Shown here: piece by piece, positions 1 through 7,943 of the stretch
Numbering within the stretch: position 1 is the stretch's first letter
How the letters are laid out: each line of letters starts with the position of its first letter
Notes under the pieces: generated by a model
Told to the model about the DNA's origin: nothing
Seen by the model: the letters and a program-made list of their open reading frames with translations, nothing else
Databases searched by the model: none
Position numbers and translations under genes: made by a program
NCBI RefSeq assembly: GCF_000425185.1
Contig: NZ_AULH01000006.1
Coordinates: forward strand, 1 to 64,000
Source of the DNA: Pleomorphomonas koreensis DSM 23070
Lineage (GTDB): Bacteria > Pseudomonadota > Alphaproteobacteria > Rhizobiales > Pleomorphomonadaceae
Direction: 5' to 3'
DNA: 64,000 nt

Positions 1-259
1 TCATCAGCCTGCCAGCGGCAAGCTGACACGTTCCCGGCTCTGTCCGGAAGGCACGGCGAGCGCCGAAGCTACACCACGCCCTGGGACACGATCGTCGGCG
101 GGAAAGACTGTTTGCGACTCTGCTGATATATTGGGGCTCTCCGATCGAACCGTGAAATTCTATCTGGAGAATGTCAGGCATAAGCTGAACTGTCTCAACA
201 CCACCCACGCCGTTGCGCGGGCGATAAGCCTCGGATTGATACCTCCGAGCTATTTCTAG
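1..259 (+). pseudogene. LuxR-type regulator, C-terminal fragment (probably degraded)
   Basis: The frame that begins at base 2 and stops at 257-259 ends in a clear second half of a LuxR/GerE helix-turn-helix: ADILGLSDRTVKFYLENV followed by RHKLN, with the usual short tail. From about base 110 it fits the quorum-sensing LuxR class. The segment before it should hold the first helix (a pattern like LTxREREVLxW before GKT). Instead it reads as a Pro/Ser/Thr/Arg-rich stretch about 12 residues too long in every forward frame, so the gene looks damaged rather than simply cut by the window edge. It lies 85 bp upstream of the AHL synthase, the normal place for its partner. Alternatively this is an unusual insertion in a working protein; the N-terminal ligand domain is outside the window. 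Confidence 0.65.
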
Positions 260-266
260 CCGCGTC

Positions 267-288
267 AATACGGTTAATGGGCCGTATT
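267..288. promoter_or_regulatory. Candidate lux box upstream of the AHL synthase
   Basis: Perfect 7-bp inverted repeat AATACGG ... CCGTATT with an 8-bp spacer, centred about 67 bp before the proposed luxI start. LuxR-type activators bind inverted repeats of about 18-22 bp in this position. Assignment is by position and symmetry only; no close match to a named consensus is claimed. Confidence 0.45.
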
Positions 289-317
289 AAATTTTCGAAT
301 TAATGTTACTAAAAGAC

Positions 318-338
318 CTCCACCAACAACTGGTGGAG
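318..338 (+). promoter_or_regulatory. Hairpin overlapping the luxI ribosome binding site
   Basis: CTCCACCA (318-325) and TGGTGGAG (331-338) form a perfect 8-bp stem with a 5-nt loop. The right arm contains the Shine-Dalgarno-like GGTGGAG that sits 6 nt before the ATG at 345, so the folded leader would hide the ribosome binding site. Two further pairs beyond one mismatch extend the stem. Confidence 0.5.
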
Positions 339-344
339 ATCAAG

Positions 345-983
345 ATGATCAGGATCGTTCAGTCGAAAAACAAAGCAAAATATAGCCGGGAAATGGATCA
401 GATGCACAAACTTCGTGCATCCGTCTTCTCCGACCGCCTCGGTTGGGAAGTCGAGGTCGTTGACGGATGGGAGATCGACGCCTTCGATGCTCTCGACCCG
501 CTCTATCTCATCTCGCTGGATGCTCTCGGCCAGGTCCGGGGCACACTCCGGCTGCTGCCGACAACCGGTCCCAACATGCTGCGGGATGTCTTTCATTGCC
601 TGCTGCCCGATGGTCTGGTCATCGAAAGCTCGAGGATATGGGAGAGCAGCCGCTTCTCGGTCGACCTCGCGCATCCCGCCGAGCGGTCGGCCAACCGACT
701 GAACCGGGTGACCGGCGAACTGCTGGCGGGAATCGTCGAGGTCGGCATGATGATCGGTCTGACGCACGTCGTTTCCGTCTACGACGCCAGGATGGCCCGC
801 GTTCTCAAGCACGCCGGCTGTCCGGCCGATCTGGTGGGTGAACCGCAGCGGATTGGCGGCGTCATGACCTATGCCGGCCTCTTCAGTACCGACGAGGACA
901 TGCTGGCGCGCATCCGCGCCGCCGCCGGTCTGGAGGGTCCTGTTCTCGAATCCCAGATAAAGGAGCTGGCTTTCGCCGCTTGA
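345..983 (+). CDS. Acyl-homoserine-lactone synthase (LuxI family)
   Basis: A 212-residue autoinducer synthase that would make an acyl-homoserine lactone signal from S-adenosylmethionine and an acyl carrier. Family landmarks are present in order: HKLRASVFSDRLGWEV near residues 21-36 (the conserved R and the F..RLGW block), the DALDPLYLIS strand with the conserved D, GTLRLLPTTGPNML, and the WESSRFSVD block around residue 104. The length is normal. The ATG at 345 is preferred to the one at 303 because GGTGGAG lies 6 nt upstream and the protein then begins MIRIVQSKN, a typical LuxI start. The upstream LuxR remnant suggests this synthase may have lost its dedicated receptor. The acyl chain specificity cannot be read. 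Confidence 0.92.
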   Translation: MIRIVQSKNKAKYSREMDQMHKLRASVFSDRLGWEVEVVDGWEIDAFDALDPLYLISLDALGQVRGTLRLLPTTGPNMLRDVFHCLLPDGLVIESSRIWESSRFSVDLAHPAERSANRLNRVTGELLAGIVEVGMMIGLTHVVSVYDARMARVLKHAGCPADLVGEPQRIGGVMTYAGLFSTDEDMLARIRAAAGLEGPVLESQIKELAFAA

Positions 984-1130
984 CCAGGGCGTGAGGCGGT
1001 CCTTCAGCGTCGACGCTCCCGGGACCGCCCCATCGCATCGGCATGAGATCGGAATCTCCATGTGTCGAGACGATCGATCGCTTTCCTCAGGAGTGGTAGT
1101 GTCTGGCTACCGCGTTGGGGGAACGGCACA

Positions 1131-1322
1131 ATGGCTGAATGGGATGTTGCAACCGAGATCGCTGAGAAGGCGGAATGCCTCCGGCAAATGGCAGAACAGG
1201 CCCATCTCCATCACCTTGCCTTCATTCTCCAGTGCTGCGTGAACACCGCGCTTCTGGGCGAAGAAGTGGTGATCGAACGAATTCTCGCCGAAATCCAGAA
1301 CGCGAGAATCTATGATGCCTGA
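1131..1322 (+). CDS. Small hypothetical protein
   Basis: A 63-residue acidic, mostly helical protein (begins MAEWDVATEIAEK, contains the pair CC and a LGEEVVIERIL stretch). The ATG at 1131 follows a G-rich stretch (TTGGGGGAACG) about 6-12 nt upstream that can serve as a ribosome binding site. No signal peptide or membrane segment is visible. I do not recognise a family. It follows luxI on the same strand after about 150 bp and could be co-expressed with it. Confidence 0.5.
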   Translation: MAEWDVATEIAEKAECLRQMAEQAHLHHLAFILQCCVNTALLGEEVVIERILAEIQNARIYDA

Positions 1323-1501
1323 GAACCTGCCCCGAAACGCTGCCGGGGGTGGGCTTCCAGCTTCAATTCTCCCGCCTCCGGTGCCAGCGAACCCCGGGCT
1401 CGCTCTGCTCCGGTTGGCGAATCTATCGCTATCTGCCTGATATCCGCGAGTTTCGCGTCAGACTGGCGGATATCCAGGTGATCGATTCAAGCTGATGCCA
1501 A

Positions 1502-2320
1502 GGCCACCTGGAGGACTTGTTTCAGCACCGCCGCCGCAAGGCCCTTTCCTGGACTGGTGGCGCTTTGCGTGTTTCTGGCGTTTACGTCCGAGACATTCCT
1601 GACGCTCCGGACCGTCCTGAACGTCATGGACCAGATCGCCGTCACCGGCGTGATGGCGCTCCGCTTCCGACGCGCGGGGGACGGATCGATCGCGTCGGCA
1701 TCGATCGGCGCGCCGCCGAGCAACGCCAGCGCCCCGGCCTCGATATTGCTCCGACCGCGCTTGTCCGCGATCTCAAGGTCGCCGCCCAGCAGCAGGTGGA
1801 GATCGCCAAGGCGTTGACGCTGAACGCCCGCCTGTTGATCTTCGACGAACAGTCCGCTGCGCTCGGCGGCGAGGAGACGCTTCGTCTCTTCGAGCGCATC
1901 GAACAGTTGAAGGTGGAAGGCATGTCGTTCATCTACCTCAGCCACCGTCTGGACGAGATTGCCCGGATCGCCGGCCGCGTGGCGGCTCCGCGCGACGGTC
2001 AACCGGTCGCCACGCATGAAACCGCCCAACTGCCGGTCACGGCGCTTGTCGAGGAGATGGCCGGCCGCACGATCGCCTGCTCCCCGATCTGGACGAAACC
2101 TTCGGCGCGACCCTGCTCGAAGTGGACGACATCTCCAGCCCGAGCGGCGTCTTCCGGAATGTCGGCTTCTCCGTGCGCCAGGGCGAGGTGCTCGGCATAG
2201 CCGGCATCGTCGGGGCCGGTCGCACCGAACTGGTCAGGGTGATCGCCGGCGCCGATCCGATCTCGACGGGCCGTTCCGCGGCGTGCCGCGGCGTTCGGTG
2301 CGATTCATCTTCGGGAAATT
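1502..2320 (+). pseudogene. Remnant of a sugar ABC transporter (RbsC-like permease joined to RbsA-like ATPase)
   Basis: Broken pieces in two forward frames. Around 1527-1655 the frame through 1557 reads the start of an Rbs-type permease (LVALCVFLAF, TSETFLTLRTVLNVMDQ, IAVTGVMAL). From about 1740 another frame gives the middle of a sugar-importer ATPase (GLDIAPTALVRDLKVAAQQQ, KALTLNARLLIFDEQSAAL, FIYLSHRLDEIARIA). A shift near 2070-2110 then leads to the second ATPase half ([19 protein letters not shown]), which breaks down after about 2290. The first Walker A region and most of the permease are missing, so a large internal deletion fused the two genes. The Walker B region reads DEQSAAL where DEPSAAL is usual. 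No functional protein is expected. Confidence 0.85.
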
Positions 2321-2394
2321 GGCGAGATGGCTGCGACGATCGCGGCGGGGTTCCTTCAGGGCATCGGCCGTGGCTGGCAACGAGCGGCACGTGG

Positions 2395-2560
2395 GTTCCG
2401 GTCATCAGCACGCCGGACGACATCCCGATCGCCGGATTCGACAACGCCCCCTTTGTCCTCAGCTTTTCCCCCATGGCCTGACTTCGGCGGTGCTGCCGCA
2501 CGGGGAGATGGCGCGCGGGGCTCACGAGCATATCCTGGCGGCGCGTCGCCGCGCGCGTCT
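2395..2560 (+). pseudogene. Remnant of a LacI-family regulator C-terminus
   Basis: One frame reads ISTPDDIPIAGFDNAPF, the conserved LacI/PurR effector-domain block (VPxDIxVxGFDDxP). The following LTSAVLPHGEMARGAHEHIL, typical of the next LacI segment (TTVRQPxxEMGxxA), lies in a different frame. The frameshift at about 2478 and the lack of any N-terminal part mark this as a fragment, presumably of the regulator of the wrecked transporter just upstream. Confidence 0.65.
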
Positions 2561-2612
2561 GAAAGCCCAGCCAGCCTGCCTGGAGGAGTCAGGCTCGCCT
2601 GCGTGTTTCCAC

Positions 2613-2637
2613 GGAACCGGGTGGAAGGTCCGGCGTT
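2613..2637 (+). promoter_or_regulatory. EcfG-type general stress promoter
   Basis: GGAAC at 2613-2617, exactly 16 nt, then CGTT at 2634-2637. This matches the alphaproteobacterial EcfG (general stress sigma factor) consensus GGAAC-N16/17-CGTT. It lies about 55 bp before the csbD-like start, a gene class often under general stress control. Confidence 0.7.
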
Positions 2638-2692
2638 TCATCTCACGGTTCACCGAACCGAAGCCAGTCACAAGACGCGAAGGAAAATGGCC

Positions 2693-2884
2693 ATGGGTTC
2701 CACCACCGACAAGGTCAAGGGCTATGCCAACGAAGCGGTCGGCAAGGTCAAGCGGGCAGCCGGCAAGGCGCTCGACGACGAGAAGCTGAAGACCGAGGGC
2801 GACATCCAGGAAGCCAAGGGCGACGCGCAGAAAGCCGTCGGTCGCGGCAAGGAAGCCCTGAAGGACACCATCGACAAGCTCTGA
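2693..2884 (+). CDS. CsbD-family stress protein
   Basis: A 63-residue hydrophilic, Lys/Glu/Ala-rich protein beginning MGSTTDKVKGYANEAVGKVK, with the CsbD-family pattern of repeated GK(V/A)K and GDxQxAKGxxQ segments. CsbD proteins are small general-stress proteins of unknown biochemical role. The ATG at 2693 is preferred over 2687 because AAGGA at 2680-2684 then has normal spacing, and MGSTxDK is a common start in this family. An EcfG-type promoter precedes it and a strong terminator follows, so it is probably a single-gene stress unit. Confidence 0.88.
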   Translation: MGSTTDKVKGYANEAVGKVKRAAGKALDDEKLKTEGDIQEAKGDAQKAVGRGKEALKDTIDKL

Positions 2885-2907
2885 CCCGTCCTTCCGACTA
2901 AGTTCCG

Positions 2908-2941
2908 GCGCTGCCGGCCCGACACGGCCGGCGGCGCTTTT
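2908..2941 (+). terminator. Intrinsic terminator after csbD
   Basis: A 12-bp stem, GCGCTGCCGGCC with GGCCGGCGGCGC (one wobble pair), a 6-nt loop, then TTTT at 2938-2941. Confidence 0.85.
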
Positions 2942-2996
2942 GTAGGATTTCGAGCCGCGCGCCGCTGACGCGTTTTCCCTTCCTTCGAGGATCGAC

Positions 2997-4481
2997 ATGC
3001 CCCAGAGAACGTTGCTGCAGGCTTTCCACTGGTACACTCCCGGCGACGGGTACCTCTGGAAGGATATTGAGGACAAGGCGGCTTCCTGGGCGGAGATGGG
3101 CATCACCGACGTGTGGTTGCCGCCGATCTACAAGGGCGCGGGCGGCGGCTATTCGGTCGGCTATGACGTCTACGATCTGTTCGATCTCGGCGAGTTCGAC
3201 CAGAAAGGCGGCGTCGCCACCAAATACGGTGACCGCGCGGCGCTCGAACGGGCCGTCCATGCGCTCGAGGCCAAGGGTCTCGGCGTCATCTACGACGTGG
3301 TGTTCAACCACAAGATGGGCGCCGACGAGACCGAGCGGGTCAAGGTGCACCGCGTCAATCCCGACAATCGCGAGGAGATCGACCCCGAAACCTTCGAGGC
3401 GACCGTCCACACGCGCTTCACCTTTCCCGGCCGCCAAGGCAAGCATTCGAAGTTCATCTGGGACGCCAAATGCTTCAGCGGCATCGATCACATCGAGGAT
3501 CCCGACGAGGACGGCGTGTTCAAGCTGGTCAACGACTATGACGACGGCTGGAACGTCGAGGTGGACGCCGAGTTCGGCAATTTCGACTACCTGATGGGCT
3601 CGGACATTGAGTTCCGCAACAAGGCCGTCTACGAGGAGCTGAAATACTGGGGCCGCTGGCTGCTGGGCGAACTGCCCTCGGCCGGCTTCCGCCTTGATGC
3701 CGTCAAGCACATTCCCGCCTGGTTCTTCCGCGACTGGATCGGCCACATGCGCGAGACCGCCGGCAAGGACCTGTTCGTTGTGGCCGAATACTGGCTGCCC
3801 GACCTTGAGGCGCTCGGCCGCTATCTCGATCTCGTCGATCGCCAGCTGATGCTGTTCGACGTGGCGCTGCACTACAACTTCCACGATGCGTCGAAGGGTG
3901 GGCCGGACTACGATCTCCGTCAGGTATTCGACGGCACGCTGGTCGCCGCCATGCCCGAGCATGCGGTGACGCTGGTCGCCAATCACGATACCCAGCCGCT
4001 GCAATCGCTGGAGGCGCCGGTCGAGCCGTGGTTCAAGCCGCTCGCCTATGCGTTGATCCTGCTGCGCGAGCAGGGCGTACCTTGCGTGTTCCTCCCCGAT
4101 CTCTACGGCGCCCGCTATACCGACAAGGGCGGCGACGGCGAGGACCATGATATCGACATGCCGGCGATCGACTGTCTGCCGCGGCTGATCGAGGCGCGGC
4201 AGCGCTTCGGCAACGGCCCGCAGACCGACCTGTTCGACGATGCCAATTCCATCGCCTTCATCCGCCACGGCACGGCCGAAGCGCCCGGCTGCGTGGTGGT
4301 GCTGACCAACGCCGGCGAGACGGCCAAGCCGGTCGATCTCGGACCGGAGATGGCGGGCGTCGCCTTCCGCGATTTCCTCGGCCATCGCGGCGACGAGGTC
4401 GTCCTCGATGAGGCGGGATGCGCCAGCTTCCCGGTCAACGGCGGCAGCGTCAGCGTATGGGTACGGGCGGACGCCGCCTGA
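2997..4481 (+). CDS. Cytoplasmic alpha-amylase (GH13)
   Basis: A 494-residue GH13 alpha-amylase of the cytoplasmic AmyA type; it has no signal peptide (starts [18 protein letters not shown]). It would hydrolyse internal alpha-1,4 glucan bonds of glycogen or imported maltodextrins. The four conserved regions are visible: DVVFNH (100-105), GFRLDAVKH with nucleophile Asp234, FVVAEYW with acid/base Glu264, and VANHDTQ with Asp331. Length fits the family. It stands alone between a terminator and tspO; glycogen phosphorylase is encoded 28 kb away in the same window. The ATG at 2997 follows the weak site TTCGAGGATCGAC. Confidence 0.93.
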   Translation: MPQRTLLQAFHWYTPGDGYLWKDIEDKAASWAEMGITDVWLPPIYKGAGGGYSVGYDVYDLFDLGEFDQKGGVATKYGDRAALERAVHALEAKGLGVIYDVVFNHKMGADETERVKVHRVNPDNREEIDPETFEATVHTRFTFPGRQGKHSKFIWDAKCFSGIDHIEDPDEDGVFKLVNDYDDGWNVEVDAEFGNFDYLMGSDIEFRNKAVYEELKYWGRWLLGELPSAGFRLDAVKHIPAWFFRDWIGHMRETAGKDLFVVAEYWLPDLEALGRYLDLVDRQLMLFDVALHYNFHDASKGGPDYDLRQVFDGTLVAAMPEHAVTLVANHDTQPLQSLEAPVEPWFKPLAYALILLREQGVPCVFLPDLYGARYTDKGGDGEDHDIDMPAIDCLPRLIEARQRFGNGPQTDLFDDANSIAFIRHGTAEAPGCVVVLTNAGETAKPVDLGPEMAGVAFRDFLGHRGDEVVLDEAGCASFPVNGGSVSVWVRADAA

Positions 4482-4517
4482 TCCTTTCAAGTGTACCGCG
4501 TAGAGGATACCCTGAAG

Positions 4518-5015
4518 ATGGACTTCCCTTCCTCCCCGACCCGATCGATGAGCGGCTTCAAGGCGGCAGTTGCCGCCGCGGCACCCGTCGTCGCCGCCGC
4601 GGTGATCGGCAGCCTCGCCACCGTGCCGAACCTGGTGCCCTGGTACGAAAACCTCGCCAAGCCGTCCTTCAACCCGCTCAACGGCGTGTTCGGGCCGGTG
4701 TGGACGCTGCTCTATCTGCTGATGGCCTGCGCCTTCTTCCGCATCCTGCGCTGTCCGCCCAGCGACGAGCGGCGCGGCGCCATCGTGCTCTTTCTGGTGC
4801 AGATCGCCCTCAATGCCAGCTGGTCGGTGGTGTTCTTCGGCCTGCACTCGCCGGCCGGCGGCCTTTTCGTGATCCTGCTGCTCGACGCGGCGATCGTCGC
4901 GACCATCGCCGCCCTGCTCTCCGTCGATCAGGTCGCCGGCTGGTTGCTGGCGCCCTATCTCGCCTGGGTGGCCTTCGCGACGGTGCTGAACGGATCGATC
5001 TGGTGGCTGAATTGA
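4518..5015 (+). CDS. tspO: TspO/MBR family membrane protein
   Basis: A 165-residue five-helix membrane protein of the tryptophan-rich sensory protein / peripheral benzodiazepine receptor family. Diagnostic motifs are WYENLAKPSFNP near the start, VFGPVWTLLYLLM, NASWSVVFFGLHSP and the C-terminal AWVAFATVLNGSIWWLN. In alphaproteobacteria TspO binds porphyrins and modulates stress or photosynthesis-related gene expression; the ligand here is unknown. The ATG at 4518 is chosen over the GTG at 4491 because AGAGGA (4502-4507) sits at workable spacing and homologues begin close to this point. It ends in a long hairpin shared with the convergent transporter gene. Confidence 0.93.
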   Translation: MDFPSSPTRSMSGFKAAVAAAAPVVAAAVIGSLATVPNLVPWYENLAKPSFNPLNGVFGPVWTLLYLLMACAFFRILRCPPSDERRGAIVLFLVQIALNASWSVVFFGLHSPAGGLFVILLLDAAIVATIAALLSVDQVAGWLLAPYLAWVAFATVLNGSIWWLN

Positions 5016-5016
5016 G

Positions 5017-5049
5017 CGAGGCGGCCGGGGCAATACCCCGGCCGCCTCG
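5017..5049. terminator. Bidirectional hairpin between tspO and the transporter gene
   Basis: A perfect 14-bp stem (CGAGGCGGCCGGGG with CCCCGGCCGCCTCG) around a 5-nt loop, placed between two convergent genes. No clear U-run in either direction. Confidence 0.65.
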
Positions 5050-5058
5050 GCATCCCGC

Positions 5059-6582
5059 TTACAGGACCTCGTTGAGGAAGCGCTTGAGGCGCGGGCTCTC
5101 AGGCCGCTCGAAGATGTCGTCGGGGGCGCCGGCCTCGACGATGCGGCCCTCGTCCATGAACACCACCTGATCGGCCACCTTGCGGGCAAAACCCATCTCG
5201 TGGGTGACCACCACCATGGTCATGCCGCGCTGGCCGAGGTCGGACATCAGGTTGAGGACGCCCTTCACCAGTTCCGGATCGAGGGCGCTGGTCACCTCGT
5301 CGAACAGGATCACTTCCGGCTCCATGGCCAGCGCGCGGGCGATGGCGACGCGCTGCTGCTGGCCGCCGGACAGGCTGCTCGGCCGGTGATCCATGCGGCT
5401 GCCCAGCCCGACGTCGGCAAGCCGCGCCTCGGCGATGCGGCGGGCCTCGGCGGCCGGCAGCTTCTTCACCTTGGTCAGCGCCAGCATGACGTTTTCGAGC
5501 GCCGTGTGGTCGGGGAACAGGTTGAACTGCTGGAACACCATGCCGACGCGGCGGCGCAGCGTCTCGGGCTTCATGGTGAGGATCGAGGCGCCGTCGATGG
5601 TGACGTCGCCGGCCCTCGGCTCGACCAGCCGGTTGAGGCAGCGCAGCAGCGTCGACTTGCCCGACCCCGAGGGGCCGATGACGCAGGTGACGGTGCCGGC
5701 CTTCACGTCGAGGTCGATGTCCTTCAGCACCTCCAGGTCGCCGTAGGCCATGCCGAGGCCGCGTACGCGCAGACTGCCGCCGCGGAAGCTCGGCAGGCGC
5801 TGCTCGGCGGCGGCCGCCGTCGGCGCCGCGCCTTGAAGCTCGCCGACCTCCTCGAGGCCGGACACCAGCGCCACCGGCCGCCGGCCGGTCCGGAGCCGGT
5901 TGTCGATGAAGTTGACGAGGTGGGTGAGCGGCACGGTGATGATCAGGTAGAAGATGCCGGCCAGAAGCAGCGGCGACAGGTTGCCCGTCACCACCGACTG
6001 GTCCTGGCCGACGCGGAAGATCTCACGCTCGGAGGCCAGCAGGCCGAGGAAGTAGACGAGGCTGGAATCCTTGACGTTGCCGATGAACTGATTGACCATC
6101 GCCGGCAGCACGCGGCGGATGCCCTGGGGAATGACGATCAGCCGCATGCCCTGGCCGTAGCTCATCGACAGCGCCCGGCAGGCCTCCATCTGGCCGCGCT
6201 CGACGCTCTGGATGCCGGAGCGGAAGATCTCGCCGATATAGGCGCCGGCGATCAGGCTGAGGGCGAGGATGCCGAGCGGATAGGGCGAGGGGCCGAAGAT
6301 CTGGCGGCCGATGCGGGCGAAGCCCTGGCCGATGATCAGGATGGTCAGGATGGCCGGCAGGCCGCGGAAGATGTCGGTGTAGATGCGGGCCGGCAGCCGT
6401 ACCCAGGCCGACCGCGAGATGCCCATCACCGCGAGAATGATGCCGACGAGCACGCCGAAGAGGGTCGAAGCGAAGGCGAGGATGAGCGTGTTCTTGAGGC
6501 CGATGAACAGCATGTTGGGCAACACGGCCGCCATCGCGTCGAAATCCAGAAAGCTGCGACGAACGTTCTCGAACCATTCCAT
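5059..6582 (-). CDS. Polar amino-acid-type ABC transporter, fused permease and ATP-binding protein
   Basis: A single 507-residue chain carrying both membrane and ATPase parts of a polar amino-acid importer. Residues 1-215 form a His/Glu-type permease with the EAA loop ([20 protein letters not shown]). After a linker (about 216-260), residues 265-507 form the ATPase with Walker [11 protein letters not shown]-loop QQFNLF, signature LSGGQQQR and Walker [15 protein letters not shown]. Start at 6582 gives MEWFENVRR with GGAAAG upstream. The binding-protein gene lies upstream on the same strand, about 170 bp away with a hairpin between. The neighbours downstream of the divergent lacI (FrlD- and FrlB-like) suggest the substrate is a glycated amino acid rather than a free one; that part is inference. 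Confidence 0.9.
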   Translation of the reverse strand: MEWFENVRRSFLDFDAMAAVLPNMLFIGLKNTLILAFASTLFGVLVGIILAVMGISRSAWVRLPARIYTDIFRGLPAILTILIIGQGFARIGRQIFGPSPYPLGILALSLIAGAYIGEIFRSGIQSVERGQMEACRALSMSYGQGMRLIVIPQGIRRVLPAMVNQFIGNVKDSSLVYFLGLLASEREIFRVGQDQSVVTGNLSPLLLAGIFYLIITVPLTHLVNFIDNRLRTGRRPVALVSGLEEVGELQGAAPTAAAAEQRLPSFRGGSLRVRGLGMAYGDLEVLKDIDLDVKAGTVTCVIGPSGSGKSTLLRCLNRLVEPRAGDVTIDGASILTMKPETLRRRVGMVFQQFNLFPDHTALENVMLALTKVKKLPAAEARRIAEARLADVGLGSRMDHRPSSLSGGQQQRVAIARALAMEPEVILFDEVTSALDPELVKGVLNLMSDLGQRGMTMVVVTHEMGFARKVADQVVFMDEGRIVEAGAPDDIFERPESPRLKRFLNEVL

Positions 6583-6717
6583 TTGGGGGGACTTTCCAAG
6601 TCGGCTGCTGACCGGGACGAAGAGAAACCGGGAAATGGATAGGGCCGCCCAAGCCGGCCGGATCGCCCGGCGGGGCGCCGTCATGGCCGGCCCCGGCGGC
6701 CGGCTTTCAGCACAGGC

Positions 6718-6749
6718 GGCCGCGCCCGGACCAATGCCCGGACGCGGCC
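6718..6749 (-). other. Stem-loop between binding-protein gene and permease-ATPase gene
   Basis: GGCCGCGCCCGG (6718-6729) pairs with CCGGACGCGGCC (6738-6749) with one mismatch. It begins 6 nt past the binding-protein stop on the minus strand and is not followed by a U-run. Likely a 3'-end stabiliser or partial terminator for the binding-protein message. Confidence 0.6.
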
Positions 6750-6755
6750 AGCGTC

Positions 6756-7589
6756 TTACTTCTTCGACGGCAGGTACTGGTCGGGCATCGGCGAGCCCGG
6801 GAACCACTTCTGATAGAGATCCCGCCAGGTGCCGTCTTCCATGGCGGCGTGCAGGTTCTTGTTGAGCGCCTCGCGGAAGGCGTCGTTGCCCTTGCGGACG
6901 ACGAAGCCGGCCGGCGCGTCGAAGGACGGGATGTTGACGGCGAGCTTCAGCGCCGGATAGGTCTCGCCATACTGCTTGGCCGCCTCGTAGTCGAGGAAGT
7001 GGGCGTCGATCGTGCCGTTGTTGAGGCCGGAGACCGCCGAGTTGTTGTCGGGGAACTTGACGATGTCGGCGTCGGTGAAGTTCTTCTCGGCGTAGATCTC
7101 CTGCAAGGTGCCCTGCACGACGCCGAGACGCTTGCCCTTCAGGCCCTCGGGGCCGGTGATCGAGGCGTCGGGCGTCAGCACGGTCAGGTAGCCGGCGAGA
7201 TAGCCGTCGGAGAAATCGACCGTCTTCTTGCGCGCCTCGGTGGTGCCGATGGCCGCCACCGCCGTGTCGAAGCGGCCGTTGGCCACCGACGGCATCAGGG
7301 CCGAGAAGTCCTGGCCGGTGAAGGTGACGTGATCCTTGTCGAAGCCCATGCGCGAGACGACGTTGAGGAAGAACTCGATGTCGAAGCCGCCGAACTGGCC
7401 GTCGGCGCCGACGAAGGCATAGGGCTTGGCGTCGCCCATGGTGCCGACGCTGATCATGCCGGGGTCGATCAGGTTGTAGGGATTGTTATCGGCGGCGAGG
7501 GCGGCCGAGGCGCCGACGCCGGCGAGGATGGCCGCGAGGCCGAGACTGCGCATCCGCCGGCCGAGGCCCTTCATGGCGCTGCTGATCAT
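6756..7589 (-). CDS. ABC transporter substrate-binding protein (amino-acid family 3)
   Basis: A 277-residue periplasmic binding protein of the SBP_bac_3 family. Residues 1-33 are a signal peptide ending ASAALAAD. The mature protein has [19 protein letters not shown], the [13 protein letters not shown] block and the [20 protein letters not shown] segment typical of ligand lobe 1, with [18 protein letters not shown] after the hinge. AGGAGA lies 8 nt before the ATG. It is the first gene of a two-gene minus-strand operon with the fused permease-ATPase and is divergent from a lacI gene. The ligand is probably a charged or polar amino-acid derivative; from context possibly a fructosyl-amino acid. 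Confidence 0.9.
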   Translation of the reverse strand: MISSAMKGLGRRMRSLGLAAILAGVGASAALAADNNPYNLIDPGMISVGTMGDAKPYAFVGADGQFGGFDIEFFLNVVSRMGFDKDHVTFTGQDFSALMPSVANGRFDTAVAAIGTTEARKKTVDFSDGYLAGYLTVLTPDASITGPEGLKGKRLGVVQGTLQEIYAEKNFTDADIVKFPDNNSAVSGLNNGTIDAHFLDYEAAKQYGETYPALKLAVNIPSFDAPAGFVVRKGNDAFREALNKNLHAAMEDGTWRDLYQKWFPGSPMPDQYLPSKK

Positions 7590-7943
7590 GTGCTGTTCTC
7601 CTGTCTGTTCGGACTGTCGTTGTTCGTTTCCACCGGGGCGGGCCGCTGGCGGCGGCCCGTCGTCTCGACCGGATGCCCGAGGGGATTGTCGGCCGAATTT
7701 CTTCGCCAGATGAAGTAAAACGGGTTCTCCTTCATCCGGACAAGATTCCGTTCCGCATCATGTCCCTGCAATGCGGTAACGGAACCTGTCTGTCCTCGGT
7801 GGCAGGGCTGTAGCCGGTCGTGCCACCGTCGTACTTGCTGAGTTCAACGTCGCGACCGGGTTCATTGTAGTATGAGACCGGTCTCAGTTTGGAGATTAAG
7901 GCGACATTGACGGGACGTCAATCGCTATGTAGAGCTAGGTCTC
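7590..7943. promoter_or_regulatory. Divergent promoter region with stem-loops and operator
   Basis: 354 bp without a gene, separating the transporter (minus) from lacI (plus). It holds two long inverted repeats, TTCCGTTCCGCAT with ATGCGGTAACGGAA (7746-7784, one bulge) and CGGTGGCA with TGCCACCG (7797-7828), plus the LacI-type palindrome at 7873-7886. The transcribed leader of the transporter would contain both stems. Nothing resembling a known riboswitch was recognised. Confidence 0.5.
7873..7886. promoter_or_regulatory. LacI-type operator palindrome
   Basis: TGAGACCGGTCTCA, a perfect 14-bp palindrome with central CCGG, 58 bp before the lacI start. A half copy, GGTCTCA, recurs at 7938-7944 and runs into the lacI start codon. 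Palindromes with a central CG are the usual LacI-family operator shape. Confidence 0.65.

Noticed and set aside
1360-1497. Short frame ending LPDIREFRVRLADIQVIDSS before the wrecked transporter
   Set aside because: It may be the tail of another lost gene, but nothing in it is recognisable and no start is present, so it is not listed as a feature.
2898-5189. Long open frame of about 760 codons on the minus strand across the amylase and tspO genes
   Set aside because: It lies antisense to clear genes with full catalytic motifs; its translation is Arg/Gly/His-rich with no domain, a usual by-product of GC-rich codon bias.
5059-6582. Possibility that the permease-ATPase fusion results from a sequencing error joining two genes
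   Set aside because: The frame is continuous through a linker of about 45 residues without stop, with both domains complete; fused proteins of this type are known.
7590-7943. Riboswitch in the leader of the amino-acid-type binding protein
   Set aside because: Stems are present, but none of the conserved cores of known riboswitches could be recognised; reported only as structure.
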